From Silene latifolia (Eukaryota; Streptophyta; Magnoliopsida; Caryophyllales; Caryophyllaceae), in contig NC_133532.1 of assembly GCF_048544455.1 (NCBI RefSeq), positions 15,564,948 to 15,628,947 of the forward strand: a stretch of 64,000 bases of DNA. The letters run 5' to 3'. The notes below the pieces were generated by a model. It did no database searches. It saw only the letters and a program-made list of their open reading frames with translations, and had not been told where the DNA came from. Shown here piece after piece: positions 1 to 19,062 of this stretch (positions are counted from its first letter, which is position 1; each line of letters opens with the position of its first letter). The position numbers were made by a program, and so were the translations under genes.

Positions 1-766
1 AATGGGGTTAAAGTCGTATAAATAGTACTTTGATAAAATATGGGTCCTTCCGTTTTGAAATAGTGTAAATAATTATTGGGCGAAAAAACTATTGTTGACA
101 AAAAAGAATGTTTAATAGACAACCTAAACAAATGAAGCAAATTGTTAAAAAATTAAAAATAAAACTTAAAAATTGCAAGCTACTTTCCTCGAAAGTGTGA
201 CCTTCTGGCTGAATTCACTTAGTTGTCCTTACCACTTTAGCAATTACCAATGTGCCATATGTAATTTATTTATCATTAGCCTACTTATTTAATACTTGTT
301 CTTAGGAATTTTGCCTGGGCCATGGCCCATCTGGCCCAGGCGTAGCTTCGTCTCTGATAGTATAACCTTCGGCTTTTCTTCAAAAAAAAAATACTTTATT
401 TTGTATGATATGTAAAAACATACAGTATATAATGACTAATGAGTCTAATCCACCCAACAAACTCTTTATTGTTGTTAAATATGATCTCGAGCTCAATCAA
501 AATGATCTCACGCTTGTCCACATTCCACTCCAACCTAGGCCCGATGCTCAACCTCAGTGAGACTCTAAAATAAATAATACAGTAATAAAAAAAGCCCCGA
601 TCCTATTTGAAGCCCATATAAAAGCTTACTATATAACGAGACATTTACTTTTTTTTCTTTTTTTTTCTTGATGAGTTTTAAGTTACCCTTACTATAAGAA
701 TCATGATTTCATATATAAAAAAACCTTAACATAGATGATCCATCTAAGCCTCTAGGGTCTTTAACA
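1..766. other. AT-rich intergenic DNA, no gene seen
   Basis: No convincing coding exon or RNA gene is visible. The short GC-rich inverted stretch at about 308-360 (GCCTGGGCCATGGCCC followed by GGCCCAGGCGTAGC) resembles the ends of plant transposon remnants, but no partner end or target-site duplication could be paired with it. Confidence 0.5.
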
Positions 767-1085
767 TTAGATTGATTTTCTCCGGGTTTAAACCAACTAA
801 GATTAGAGATTGGATTTGCCAAAGTTCAATATGGAAGACCGACTCGGATGGCATCAGGTTTGGTTTGGGTTGAACCCAACTGTCCAATTGTCCCAATTGT
901 TCGAGAAAAAAAAAATGATTTAGCATTGGATCGATTTTCTACGGGTTTAAACCAATTAAGATTAGAGACCGGATTTGCCAAAAATCAAAATGGATGATCG
1001 ACTCGGATGGCATCGGGTTCGGCTCGGGTTGGACCAACAGTCCAAATGTCCCAATTGTTCGAGAAGAAGAATCATATTCTTGAGA
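767..1085. repeat. two-copy tandem duplication, period 159 bp
   Basis: Two imperfect copies lie head to tail, at about 767-925 and 926-1085. Each holds GGTTTAAACCAA, then CTCGGATGGCATC, then CCCAATTGTTCGAGAA. They end about 220 bp before the PECT1 start codon, so they lie in its upstream region. Short minus-strand reading frames here reflect the duplicated sequence and have no recognisable product. Confidence 0.8.
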
Positions 1086-1308
1086 TAAAGTATTCGCATA
1101 AACTCTAGAAAAGGAGTTTGAGGATCTATCAACAGTGGTCAACACCATTTTTGGCCTAACAAAATGAGCCTGTAAAGCTTGTTTTGTGTTGTTTTAATGT
1201 AGAAACTAGAACCATTTTCACCAGATCAATTATTAATGTATAAGAATTAACATTAATATTCGTACATAAGACTAGATTCCCAAATCATACGACATCTTTC
1301 TCACAGAA

Positions 1309-9039
<7,731 letters not shown>

Positions 9040-9261
9040 ATGCTTCTGCTGGAATAGGTAGGTAAATCATATACGTTTTATCAATTTTTATTGTTTACAT
9101 GCGTTTTTATCAGTATTTGTCCGTGATCTGAAATCCTTTATTAAATGGGTTCTACACTCGTGCTGATGTAACATTGGCTTTACAATACTTCAGCATTTGA
9201 ATTTGGTTGTGCGTCGCGTGGGGACACGTCTCCCCACACAGCCAAACATCATGGCGCAAAG

Positions 9262-9326
9262 TATGCATGTTTTTATTCTAGCAAAATATGCAAGTTTTTA
9301 TTCTAGCAAAATATGCAAGTTTTTCA
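9262..9326. repeat. 25-bp tandem repeat, about 2.6 copies
   Basis: The unit TATGCAAGTTTTTATTCTAG plus CAAAA starts at 9262, 9287 and 9312. It lies about 220 bp downstream of the PECT1 stop codon, so probably in or near its 3' untranslated region. Confidence 0.85.
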
Positions 9327-10080
9327 GTGTAATCATGCTGACACAAATTGCAGACGAATAAGAGTAAATAACAATGACATTACATTAGCGCTTCATTGAT
9401 CTCTGCTTGTGGCGTGGTAATAGGGGCTTGAATGTATGCAGTTGTCCCCGTGTACTGTTTCCATATGATTCATAATAAAAAATTGCATTGTAAAATGCAT
9501 TTGTACTATTCTACTTCGCAACACTAAGAATATATCCGTCTTTGACCCTATGGAAATGAAAACTCGGAGTGTCATATGCACATCATCATGTTTAGTTTCA
9601 AAGTGTAAGTTAACTTTGCATCTTTTAACGAACAAAATACATGTGTAGGCTGCCGCATTGGAGTCCATTCAGCTTTCATTAAGTTATAGTTAGGCGGCAT
9701 AAAATTTTCGAGCAGAGATAGGGTACCGAAACTACAAGGAGGGTGGAAATAAGCTGCTGCACACGATGTAATGTAATCTCAGGTGCGCTGACAATGCAAT
9801 TCCAAGCATAAGTGGTTTGATTACCAGTCCTTTCTGTTTCTTGATAGAGGAAGTTCATTGAAGGAGGGAACAAAATTTTGACATTTTACTATTATTAAAA
9901 TTCCGATTGGCCTTTGATGTGTCAATTTTACAAACCAATTCATGCACAATTTTGCAAATATGGTTGTTTGTAATTAGCATTGTGTTTGAAAACCGTCTCC
10001 TCATTCAAGGTAGAGGAATGTTGTGTTACTCCTGTTTCCTTGCCCTAGGTTGGGGGCTTGTTAATTAACTCGAGCACTGT
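9327..10080. other. intergenic DNA downstream of PECT1, no gene seen
   Basis: No exon, RNA gene or transposon end is recognised. Short open frames on the minus strand (9393-9668 and 9679-9873) have no identifiable motifs and lie in AT-rich DNA. Part of the PECT1 3' untranslated region probably lies before this stretch. Confidence 0.5.
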
Positions 10081-11629
10081 TTTTTCTGTTGAAATTTGTA
10101 GTATAATTGAGTTGTTATCGTCAAGGTTCACACGGCTGAATGTTAATGTTTAGAACGAGTACAAAAATGACATGGTACAAATTTCACACCTCGTGTTCCC
10201 ACTGACTTGCATATTCAAAGCCATGGGAGTCATTGTTATAGGATCTGTGTCATTGCTTTAAAGGGTCAGGACTCGGGCTTGCAGTTGATGGGGGGCTCAA
10301 ACCGGCCTGCTCTTCCTATGCAGTTGTTACTGGCTTACTACACCAAAATGCCAATGTAGACCTTGTCAAGCCTTATAAAGCATCGTGACTTATGGTGAAC
10401 TATCATAACACACACTCTCCATTTATCCATTTAGCTCCGCATGCCTCTTTTTAGAAAGGTTTGATACCAAAACGTGAGTCGTATCCTCTACCAGGTTTGT
10501 ATTAGCTCCGTTGGATTGATCTAGTTGCATGTAGGGCCGATGGTCCTGGGGAGTTTTGGGTTTGGTGTCGGGTGTTGTCGTTGGTGTCGTTGTGTCAGCT
10601 CGGTCTGATTAATCGGTCTTGGTTTTGGTGGGTCCGTTGGTTCCGTCATTCTTTGTGTCTGAGGTCATGGTTTGGGGTTTTCTTTCTTGAGATGTGTGTG
10701 GTAGGGTGAGGTCGGGTTTTCTTGGCTGTGTTGTTGGTTCGGGTCGGATGCGGTGGAATCCACATCAAGCTGATGTCTAAGTCTTTTTTATCGTTTTTTC
10801 TGTTTTTCCAAATAATAAAATCCTTATGGTTTGGGGTGTCCTGTCCCCTTATCCACGGGTTAACTAGGCTGTCTGGTACTTTGCATCGGGTTTGTGTTGC
10901 ACATAGCTCTCCGCGGTTTTACAAGAGGGTTTTGGTAAAGGAAAAGTTCAAGTGGGTTTCTAAGTTATTTCCCACATATTTACTCGTTTGTCTTGGTCAC
11001 GAGGTTCTGATCAGCGGGGGAGGTGTTCCAAAGTGTAGGAGATTGTTCTCCTCTGGAGACAGATTTTCATGGTTTGTTTTCCGCCTTTTCTTTCTACGTC
11101 CTTGGGGCGTAAGTGCACTTTGGTCTTCCTCGTTGGGTCAAGGGGTTCGTTGGTTTCTTGATGACGTTTATCACAGCCAAGGAGATGAATCTCCAAGACG
11201 CTTCTTTGAGTCTTGTTGTAGGTATTTCTCTGAAGCTGTTCCGTTTAAGACGAGTAAAGACGAGATTAAGGGGGCTCTTTGGTCTACTGAGGAAGTATAT
11301 CACAGCCAAGGAGATGAATCTCCGAGACTCTTCATTGGGTTTTGTTGTAGGTATTTCTCCAAAGCTTCATCAATCAAGACAAACAAAGATGGATGTCTTC
11401 CTTTGGCCAACGTTGCTCGTCTATCGCAGAGTGTAAAGGATGTTTTTGAAGTCCAAGTCTGTGGCCTGCCTGCCGTCGTACGCCGCCAACACATTATTGT
11501 CAGCCGATGCATTTACCTTGTTGTTTTAGATTATGTTATTAGTAGTATTTTCGTGTTTTATGCTGTTGTTTATAGGTATGGTTTAGTGGCGTCACCACAA
11601 TGTAAAAAACACTTTCTTTACTGATTGAT

Positions 11630-11670
<41 letters not shown>
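10081..11670 (+). mobile_element. probable non-LTR retroelement remnant or retrocopy with poly-A tail
   Basis: A G/T-rich stretch on + ends in a pure A-run of about 36 bases (11635-11670), just after TTTACTGATTGATTCTT. This is the arrangement of the 3' end of a LINE or of a reverse-transcribed copy. A 300-codon open frame (10722-11624) lies inside, but I see no reverse-transcriptase or endonuclease motif and do not recognise it. It contains two 43-residue repeats from a 129-bp tandem duplication. No target-site duplication was found, so the left boundary is a guess. Confidence 0.4.
11164..11430. repeat. 129-bp tandem duplication inside the 300-codon frame
   Basis: TCACAGCCAAGGAGATGAAT occurs at 11171 and 11300, with similar sequence following each copy. 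The period is a multiple of three, so the + frame reads through both as VYHSQGDESPRRF and VYHSQGDESPRLF, each followed by a CCRYFS motif. Confidence 0.85.
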
Positions 11671-11672
<2 letters not shown>

Positions 11673-12793
11673 GTCTACTACTCCGTAAGATTTTGCGGAT
11701 CATTTCTATTCAAACTCTCTTTTGACATAAAAGCACCTACAATTATTGGCAACATGCTAGTTAATTGATGGGTAAGTTGGAAACTTTCAAGACATTCACT
11801 TGAAACAAAAAGGACACAAGACGTTCACTTGAAAAGAAAAGAAAAAAAAAAGGTTTTTCTACGATGTACCCTTAAACTCCACTGTATTAATTACTGTAGT
11901 ACACAACGTGACCAAACTTGACAATCCGTGATAAGTGCTGACGTGGAGAATGTTTAGTGCATGACTCACTATTAGCCATCTAATCATTCTCAGGATTTAA
12001 ACTTCGACCTCTTTATCAAAAACTCTTCCACTCGTATTGTTATTTTTCATTTTAGCTCTTAGAGAAAACCTAAGAACTCTCGATTCTCCCCCAAAAATTT
12101 AGACACAATCAAGATTTGTGTTTGTGTTTATGCGATCAATTATTATTCTTCATATTTAGGTATTTAATTACTTCTTAAATAATGACAGTTTGTATGATTA
12201 GTTGTTTATGCTTTTCATTCGATATTGATATTCGTACTGCTCATTTGAGAAAAAAATGCATCTTTTGTAGAGTTTATGTATCTTAATTCAGTTTTCTTGA
12301 GATAACGTATTTTAATTCAGTTTTTTGGTGATTATTATTGATTAATCAAGATGACACAAAAACAAACTTCAACCCATAAATACTCGAGGAAGGAAAACAG
12401 GAGAATGAATGGAGGAAAACTGTTGAGTCACTAATTATGGAGGGAAATGGGTGAATCGGCAATTATAAAAGTCCGACAATGCACATCATCTATAAAACTA
12501 AGCAAAAATTGACGGAAAATTAAGTTTGGGTCACGTTGTATACTAATTAATACTAGAATTTTATAGGTATACGCCGTGTTTTAGGAAAAGTAAAGGTACA
12601 CGTACACCGTAGAAAATAAAAAAAAATGAGGGTACACAATAAAAAAACGAAAAAACAAAGAACTAAGCAAAAAAAAAAGTGGGAACAATATGAATTCGAG
12701 GTAGGCGGGTTACAAGCTAGTTTCATTCAACTTTCTTACATACTTAAGCCAAATCGATAGCAGCAGTTGACAGTTCCAAACTTCCAATCGAGA
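11671..12793. other. AT-rich spacer, no gene seen
   Basis: No exon is recognisable. The right end, below 12794, should hold the 3' untranslated region of the minus-strand MORF2-like gene. No clear poly-A signal could be singled out. Confidence 0.45.
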
Positions 12794-15700
12794 TCACCTG
12801 GTGCTTTCACGCCTCCTCTGATAACGAGTTCTATCATTATATCTGGGCCTATCACCATGCCTTGGAGCAACTGGCTCAACTCTCCTTTGCCTATCTGGAG
12901 ATCTCTGGACGATTTCACCATTAACAAACAGCTCCCCTGCAGAGTATAAAACGGAGAGCACACTTTAGGGTTTAAAACATGTGTACAAACTACAAACTAG
13001 TAGTGAGTTGTACAACACCAATCCCACATACAGTATATTGCCCTTATTTGACGGTGGTCTACTAATATCACCTTCGAACAGAAATTCCTCAAAATATACG
13101 AAGAGTGTAAATTTTGTCAAGTTTAATTTATTACGACTACTATTTTCTATTATCATCTTTAAAAAGTTGCAACTATAATATTCTCAAGTAAACACTGTTA
13201 ATCACTAAAATCAGATTGTAAAATGGGATAGAAGGAGTAATATACAAATATCTATCAATTTTGGTTGATACAATTCTTTAGTATTTAGTTTATCATCAAA
13301 AAATATCATGTATATTCTGTTTTTTCTTCGGGAGGAGTTACGGTGAAAAGTTGAGCTAAAATATCATGTATATTCTCATGCAAGAACCCAACATGTTCCA
13401 ACGCTTCAAAATTTGGAAATTGTAGAAGACACAAGCAAGAACCCAAGGCATCTCAATATTTACGGTATGCATAACTTAGAAAACAACCAAAAAACACATG
13501 ATATATCACTCCAACGACTGTATGTTAGGCAGATCGGTGCAGCTAGAGTTCATCTGAACTTCTTAACCAATGTTGATCCAATTCAACGAAACAAGCAAGG
13601 ATTCTATGAGAATCAAAGTTATCTTCAAACAAACATATATGAATGGAATATAATATGTTTACCTCCATAGTCCTTGTACTCAGGGTCAACATAGGAATCC
13701 GGAAGAACGAAAAGAACACCCGGCAAACCTACACGCAAACCAACTTCCAGATGAATAAATGCATACCAGTATATAACTAAGTACTCCCTCTGTCCCGGTC
13801 ATTTGTTGTCCTTTTCCATTTTTGGGTGTCTCAGTCATTTGTTGTCCTTTCTATTTTAAGAATGAACTTGATGAGTAATTTGATCACTCTCATTCAATTT
13901 GTTCCACTTGTCATTTAGTTATTGGTCCTCTCCTCTTTCCTTGGTCTTTGTGCCAAAACCAAAGAACAATTGACCGGGACGGAGGGAGTATATAACTAAA
14001 CAGAGAGGCATAAACAAGCCACCATAAAAAGCCACATTACCTTCCATCTTGTTTGCAGTCTCTTCATCAACTTCACAACCGAACCCAAAGTACCTCTCAC
14101 AAGAGACGTTGTAAATCTTCTTAATCGCCTCTTCCGTACTGATTCATTCATACACAATGTAAAAATCAAATTCAAATTTACAAAGCAAGTTAAGAAACCA
14201 CATTGTCGTAGACTCATGTGTCGCTAATATAAAAAAACAGCAAAGGACAAAAGAGAAAGCAAACATCCACAGATGAATTCATAAATTTGACTCTGTTTAA
14301 GATTCAAAAGCACAAGTAAGCAAAACAGTCATATGCTCACATGTAACAATTTAACTCTATTTTTACTACCTTTTACAGAGAGCTATAGATTTGAAAAAGC
14401 AAATATATAGAGTTGTCAGATCATGTTGTGAACAAAAAGCCCCAAATTTTGTTCAGCGCAGCTCCATGACAGTCAAACAAGCAACCATAAAAGGTGCGTT
14501 GGATTGAGGACATAGGTTACCAAATCCAAGCCAGGCCTAACAGTGCTTTTTCGCTGAATGACAAAGGGGCTAGCAGGTAAAACATGGGGCAAGAGACTAT
14601 AAAATATTGAAAATGCATTGTCCCCAACTCACCGTCTATGAACATCTCTAATTGAGAGTAACATATTAAAAGTAATACATGTGCGATTGTGGGAACGAGC
14701 AAAGAAACAGGTGGTAATGAGGAATTTGACTGCCATATGGAGGGAAAGTAACCTATAGTAGAGTGGTGGAAAGGTGCGTAACTATTACCCTCCCTCCCCT
14801 CCAAGTTCCTACCCCCGTTTTGCGAGCATAGAGACTCTTCGTTTTCTCTCCATTTCCTCTAATAGAACAATGTCAAATCATTATTCCTTCTCCATTTCAT
14901 CAAACGATTGACCATTGGATCACCTCGGAACTAAACTTGGACCATTGAGAGGGAGAGGATCAGAGGATCCAAATTGTTGCTTTCCCAATCTAGACCATTA
15001 GCCCTAAATGAAAGCAAATGGTATTATACTTCTTTTATTATTCCCTCTGTCACTCAATTCCAATTGGTTTTTTCTCCTCGAAAAACGTCAAATGGCTCAA
15101 ATCTACACAAAGCTTGAAGCAAGCACATGAGAATTAAGAGGGTCTTTTAGATTACAAATGACTAGTATTCCCAACGCCAGTGGCGGAACCAAGATTCATA
15201 CAAGCGTGAAAATTTTCAAGGAAACTTGTATTACAGTAAGGTAAACAAAGAGACAAAAATGATAAATTTAACTAAAAATTCTAAAATTTTCAAGCCCGCT
15301 TAATTTCGTCACGGCCTAATACATTAACATGATATCCATAGAAGAATCGCCTCAACTTCTATAAAATAAAACATCAAGGACGTATATAATCCCTCCGTTC
15401 CATTCATTTGTTTACCTTTCAATTCTTCATAAGCGGTATTTTAATCAAATGCGAACAAATAATTGAGACGGAGGGAGTGCACTTAATTCCATCAATGCCT
15501 AAGACATTAACATGATATCCAGAAGATTTGCCTCAACTTCAATAACATAAAACAACAAGAATGTATAAACCCCTCCGTTACAATCACATGTTTAGCTTTC
15601 TATTCTTCCAGAGCGGAATTTTAATCAAAGTCAAACAAATGATTGGGACCGAGGAGTATAAACCTTAAAATTAATCAATCAAAACAACTCCATAATAGTA

Positions 15701-16143
15701 ACAATCTACATTAAAATGAGTAATAACCTGCCAACAACTTTAGAAAGGGTTTCAATATAAGCATCAATCATCTGCTGTTTGGTAGCGCCTTCGCCACCGG
15801 GTTTATCTATAATAATAAGCCAATGTTCATAATCACAACCCGGAAAAAGCGGCGCAATCTCCGTAGGCGGGCGGTCACTGAAGTTGGACCCACCGGAGTT
15901 GTTATTGAGTGGAGAGTATGGGCCGGACCGGTTGACCCGGCATCGGATGGAGTCGAACCGGGTGGCGGAAAACGGTGCGAGGGACCGGGTTGAGTTGGAG
16001 ATAATGAGGGATGGTCGAGCGGGTCGGGTGGGGCAGAGTGTGGGTGGGCGAGTGATGGTTGGGACGGTGGAGAAGAGGCGTTTGAGGGACGAGCGGAGGG
16101 ATAGGGTTGTTGTTAGGGTTTTGGTGATGGTGGTTGTCGCCAT
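12794..16143 (-). CDS. MORF2: MORF2-like plastid RNA-editing factor (DAG/RIP family), four exons
   Basis: MORF/RIP proteins bind PPR editing factors and help convert C to U in organelle transcripts. Exons on -, in order: 16143-15728, 14138-14041, 13728-13663 and 12936-12794, all with GT-AG introns. They join into 240 codons plus TGA. The first about 70 residues are rich in Ser, Thr, Arg and Leu and look like a plastid transit peptide. The MORF domain follows: LFPGCDYEHWLI, DKPGGEGATKQQMIDAYIET, KKIYNVSCERYFGFGCEVDE, LPGVLFVLPDSYVDPEYKDY and ELFVNGEIVQRSPDRQRRVE, then a basic tail ending RYQRRRESTR. The tail is short, as in MORF2, and unlike the long Gly/Pro-rich tail of MORF8. Intron 1 (1.6 kb) and intron 2 carry MITE-like repeats. 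Assignment to MORF2 rather than another member is from remembered family sequence. Confidence 0.92.
13784..13988 (+). mobile_element. Stowaway-like MITE in MORF2 intron 2
   Basis: The terminal inverted repeats are CTCCCTCTGTCCCGGTCA at left and its complement ending GACGGAGGGAG at right, flanked by TA on both sides (13782-13783 and 13989-13990). The flanks also share the longer word TATATAACTAA, so the insertion may sit in a small duplication. It belongs to the same family as 4219-4432, in the opposite orientation. Confidence 0.9.
14139..15727 (-). other. MORF2 intron 1 (1589 bp)
   Basis: The intron lies between the donor at 15727 and the acceptor at 14139. It contains the 183-bp tandem duplication at 15315-15660. 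A GTGGCGGAACCAAG word at about 15181 resembles the ends of eroded plant transposons. A minus-strand open frame at 14517-14804 has no recognisable motif and is taken as chance. Confidence 0.7.
15315..15660. repeat. 183-bp tandem duplication carrying a short MITE-like core
   Basis: ACATTAACATGATATCCA starts at 15321 and again at 15504. Each copy ends in a block of about 90 bp bounded by CCCTCCGTT at left and GGAGGGAG or a diverged form at right, with TTAATCAAA and AACAAAT..ATTG in between. This core resembles a very short Stowaway-type MITE. It was therefore copied together with flanking DNA, not by transposition. Confidence 0.8.
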
Positions 16144-16229
16144 TGTTGATGAGAGAAATGAAATGAGTGAGAGGGTTTTGTGTTTATGTTGTAGGGTGCG
16201 TTTTGTGTTGGGAATTCCAAGTCGACTTA

Positions 16230-16345
16230 AACCCGTTTAGTTTAGTTTGATTTTTTCGGTTTGGTTTAGTTTAGTTTAGTTTAGTTTAGTTCAGTTAGTA
16301 TTCAGTCCAGTTCAGTTTAGTTCAAGTTCAGTAAGATTAATTAGA
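16230..16345. repeat. TTTAG pentanucleotide microsatellite upstream of MORF2
   Basis: About six uninterrupted TTTAG units at about 16260-16290 grade into TTCAG-rich degenerate copies. It lies 90-200 bp upstream of the MORF2 start codon, so in its likely promoter or leader. It is not the plant telomere repeat TTTAGGG. Confidence 0.85.
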
Positions 16346-16387
16346 TTTCAGTAAGATCAATTAGATTTAGTTTGTTTAATTATATTA

Positions 16388-16946
16388 CGCAAAAGTGATG
16401 ATTAATTCCCATAACTTTAACCAATTATGAGATTAATCCATATACGAAGGTAGTAATTAAGCCCCATAACTTTGATAAAAAGGTGAAATTCAACCCAATT
16501 TTTATTTTCAACCAAAATTGCACCACAAAAATTCAATTTCATTCATCAATACAATTTATAAGTATACAATAAAACTTATTAAAATTTTAAAATTGTGTAT
16601 GTAATCATGTATACATTGTTGGAAACAAATATTTGAATGAATTAAATAAAATTGAAATCTTGTAAACGTACTCTCATATGTATGTGAATTATGATAAAAT
16701 TAGTAAAAAAAATATTCTAAAAATTATGCTAATAAATTAAATAAATACTTTTTAAATGTTAATAATTATTTAGTGCACAATGAACTTATATATAAAATGA
16801 TTTAATGATATGATTTAAGTTGAAAAGAGAAATTGAGTTACATTTCACTTTTTGCCAAAGTTATGAGGCCTAATTACTACATTTGTAAGTTACGAGGCCT
16901 AATCTCACAATTGGCTTAAAGTTATGGGTTAATTACCACTTTTGTG
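16388..16946. mobile_element. MITE with long terminal inverted repeats, Mutator-like
   Basis: The left end, CGCAAAAGTGATGATTAATT, mirrors the right end, which reads CACAAAAGTGGTAATTAACC on the other strand. The imperfect inverted repeats continue for roughly 105 bp on each side. An identical 10-bp direct repeat AATTATATTA lies at 16378-16387 and 16947-16956. This fits the 9-10 bp target-site duplication of Mutator-type elements. The AT-rich interior has no coding capacity. It sits about 240 bp upstream of MORF2. Confidence 0.8.
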
Positions 16947-17105
16947 AATTATATTATATTATATTATTATTATTTTTATTTATTTTTATTTTTTCTTATA
17001 ACCAGAACTTTTATTAAAGGAAAACATCAAAAATTTTACAAGAAATTAGTGGGCAGCCTAGAAATAATCTAGGCCCCCACTCCCTTAGCAATAACAAAGC
17101 TAAGC

Positions 17106-17167
17106 CTATTATTATAATAATTGTTGTTATTATTATTGTTGTTGTAATTATTGTTGTTATTATTATT

Positions 17168-17203
<36 letters not shown>

Positions 17204-17270
17204 ATTATTGTGATTATTGTTATTGTTATTATTGTTATTGTTATTATTGTCGTTATTATTATTGTTGCTT
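17106..17270. repeat. ATT/GTT trinucleotide microsatellite
   Basis: This is a run of TTATTG, TTG and ATT triplets about 165 bp long. On the minus strand two overlapping frames read it as poly-Ile/Thr and poly-Asn, which explains the apparent open frames at 17014-17427. The flanking AGTTAGTGGGCAGCC-type sequence near 17045-17095 may be a retroelement tail, but this is not certain. Confidence 0.85.
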
Positions 17271-17440
17271 GAGACACAGAAAATTTCTGAATCCACTTGT
17301 GCAAGGCAATGGCATCCGCCTCCAACTCCCCCAACGAAGAGAAATAAAAGGGTAGGAAACCATAATTGATCGTTGAACCCGAGTCCGGATACTTGGCGCA
17401 TTTGCGCCGAGCAACATCAACCACCACACGCCCGGGTGGT

Positions 17441-18495
17441 GGAAGAACAATTATTAAGTATCTAAACTCGTAACTGCGAAAGTTAGACTCAAAGTCAGTT
17501 TTATAAAATATAACGAGGTCAGTTCACTGAATAATCAAGATAAGCTAATCACAAATAAACAACCAAGGCAACAACTGTATAACCAATCTCCAACTCCAAT
17601 CATATCCAGTGTCCGGCTACACACTTAAGTGTGTAGCTCTGCCAGATTACCCATTGCAACAGGTAATCCTCACTTTCCAGTGGGAGAACGCAGTCTTGCC
17701 CACCTAAGCCCCGCTCCTCGCAACGAGCAATAACCCATGTCCATTAATGTGCACATCCCCCCTTTGTGACATGAACCACAAAGGGCGAATCAAGGGCGTA
17801 AAGCCATTCCTGAAAATAACTCCACTCGGCCGAGGATGCATCTTGCAAACATAGACAAGCAACAACAATTCCATCAACTAAGAAAGACAATTCCAATAGT
17901 AATTCCAATCATGCTAATACAACAATTAACACCGTCTTAAATCAGTTAAACAAGCAACTGAGTAGGGAAATCCTACCTTATCACTGATCCGAATCACGAG
18001 TATACATCGGAAGCTAAAAACGTTCCTCTCGAATTATTCGCCTAACAATAAGCAGAACAACCTAATCACAAATATGCCAATCAATCCTTTTTCCCTAAAT
18101 CCAAACATTAGGCCAAAACCCTAAAGGACAACTCTAAACAAAAGATGTGAAACTAGTGACTTACCGACGAACTGACGCGAAAGAGATGAACGAAAGACTA
18201 ACAAACGATCAAATGCCTCGAGAGTGATTACGGATGATTAGAGGAGTGTGGAAGGTAATTAGGTTTTGGTAAAAATGAAGGTAAACTGTAAAAACACGAT
18301 TTATATAACATTTAATCATCCTTAATCAAACTGTGGAAATAAAATCCCGTCAAACCGGTTACTCGGTCGAGTACCAAGAGTACTCGGTCGAGTATTACAC
18401 TACTCGACCGAGTGTTCCTGGACAATAGTCTGACCAGAAAACACACGACACTCTACTCGGCCGAGTAACAAGACCTAGAAAACCGTGGTGTTACA
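17441..18495 (-). mobile_element. probable LTR fragment of a Ty3/gypsy-type element, minus orientation
   Basis: Read on -, the sequence begins TGTAACACCACGG, like the LTR start of several plant Ty3/gypsy lineages. It continues as about 1 kb of non-coding, regulatory-looking DNA. Its first 140 bp hold four 12-bp palindromes of the form ACTCGRYCGAGT. No second LTR, internal region or target-site duplication was identified, so it is treated as an old fragment with an uncertain left end. Confidence 0.4.
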
Positions 18496-18732
18496 GGAGG
18501 ACTCATCAGAGCCCACGGTTCGGCTTGGGACCACAAGGTGCGATGTGGTTACGGTGCTCGAGATGGCGCGAAGTAGTGTCGTGGTTGCGGAGTAACACCA
18601 CCGTTGGACTCTCTCCTTTAATTGACCATCGTGCGGAGTAGCCTGGTCGGCCGGACGCAGGGTTGTGTCGGGTGCGGAGTAGCGCCAAGTGAGGGGGAGT
18701 TTCAGCGAACACACATGTGAAAGGGAGAGATT
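18496..18732. other. internal-looking remnant upstream of a short LTR
   Basis: This GC-richer stretch ends in the purine run AAAGGGAGAG directly before TGTTGAGG. That arrangement suggests the polypurine tract and 3' end of an LTR element. No protein motif is recognisable. Confidence 0.35.
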
Positions 18733-18927
18733 GTTGAGGCCTCTTCTCATATGTGTGTGAGGGGTATTGTTCTACATCGATTGAATAATAGTGAAGGGAC
18801 TAGCTTATAAGTAAGCGAGCTACTCCTATCACCAATTAATTTTAAGATGAAACCTCAGTTGCTTGTGGGCCGGTTTCATGCACTAATTTTATAAGCCTGT
18901 TGCGGATGACTCAACAATTCTCCAACA
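18733..18927 (+). mobile_element. short LTR, probably Ty1/copia-type, fossil
   Basis: This 195-bp segment starts TGTTGAGG and ends CTCCAACA, the TG..CA arrangement of an LTR, and is preceded by a purine-rich tract. The flanks (GAGAT and TTAAA) do not match, so it is not a clean solo LTR. It more likely marks the 3' end of a broken element. Confidence 0.45.
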
Positions 18928-19062
18928 TTAAACTTCTAAACTCAGTTTCTCTCCATTATGAGAAAGTGAAAATGGTGAAGGGAGAAAGCTATGTGAGAGA
19001 GTGAACAGGCCAACAAGTACACTTTTTTGATGAAGCAAAATGTGTAAATTGTAGGTGTCATG

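Noticed and set aside
15884-16240. Plus-strand 118-codon frame opposite MORF2 exon 1
   Set aside because: It is the antisense shadow of the MORF2 transit-peptide exon.
17014-17427. Minus-strand frame starting MVVDVARRKCAKYPDSG as a gene
   Set aside because: More than a third is microsatellite and the rest lies in retroelement-like DNA without a known motif.
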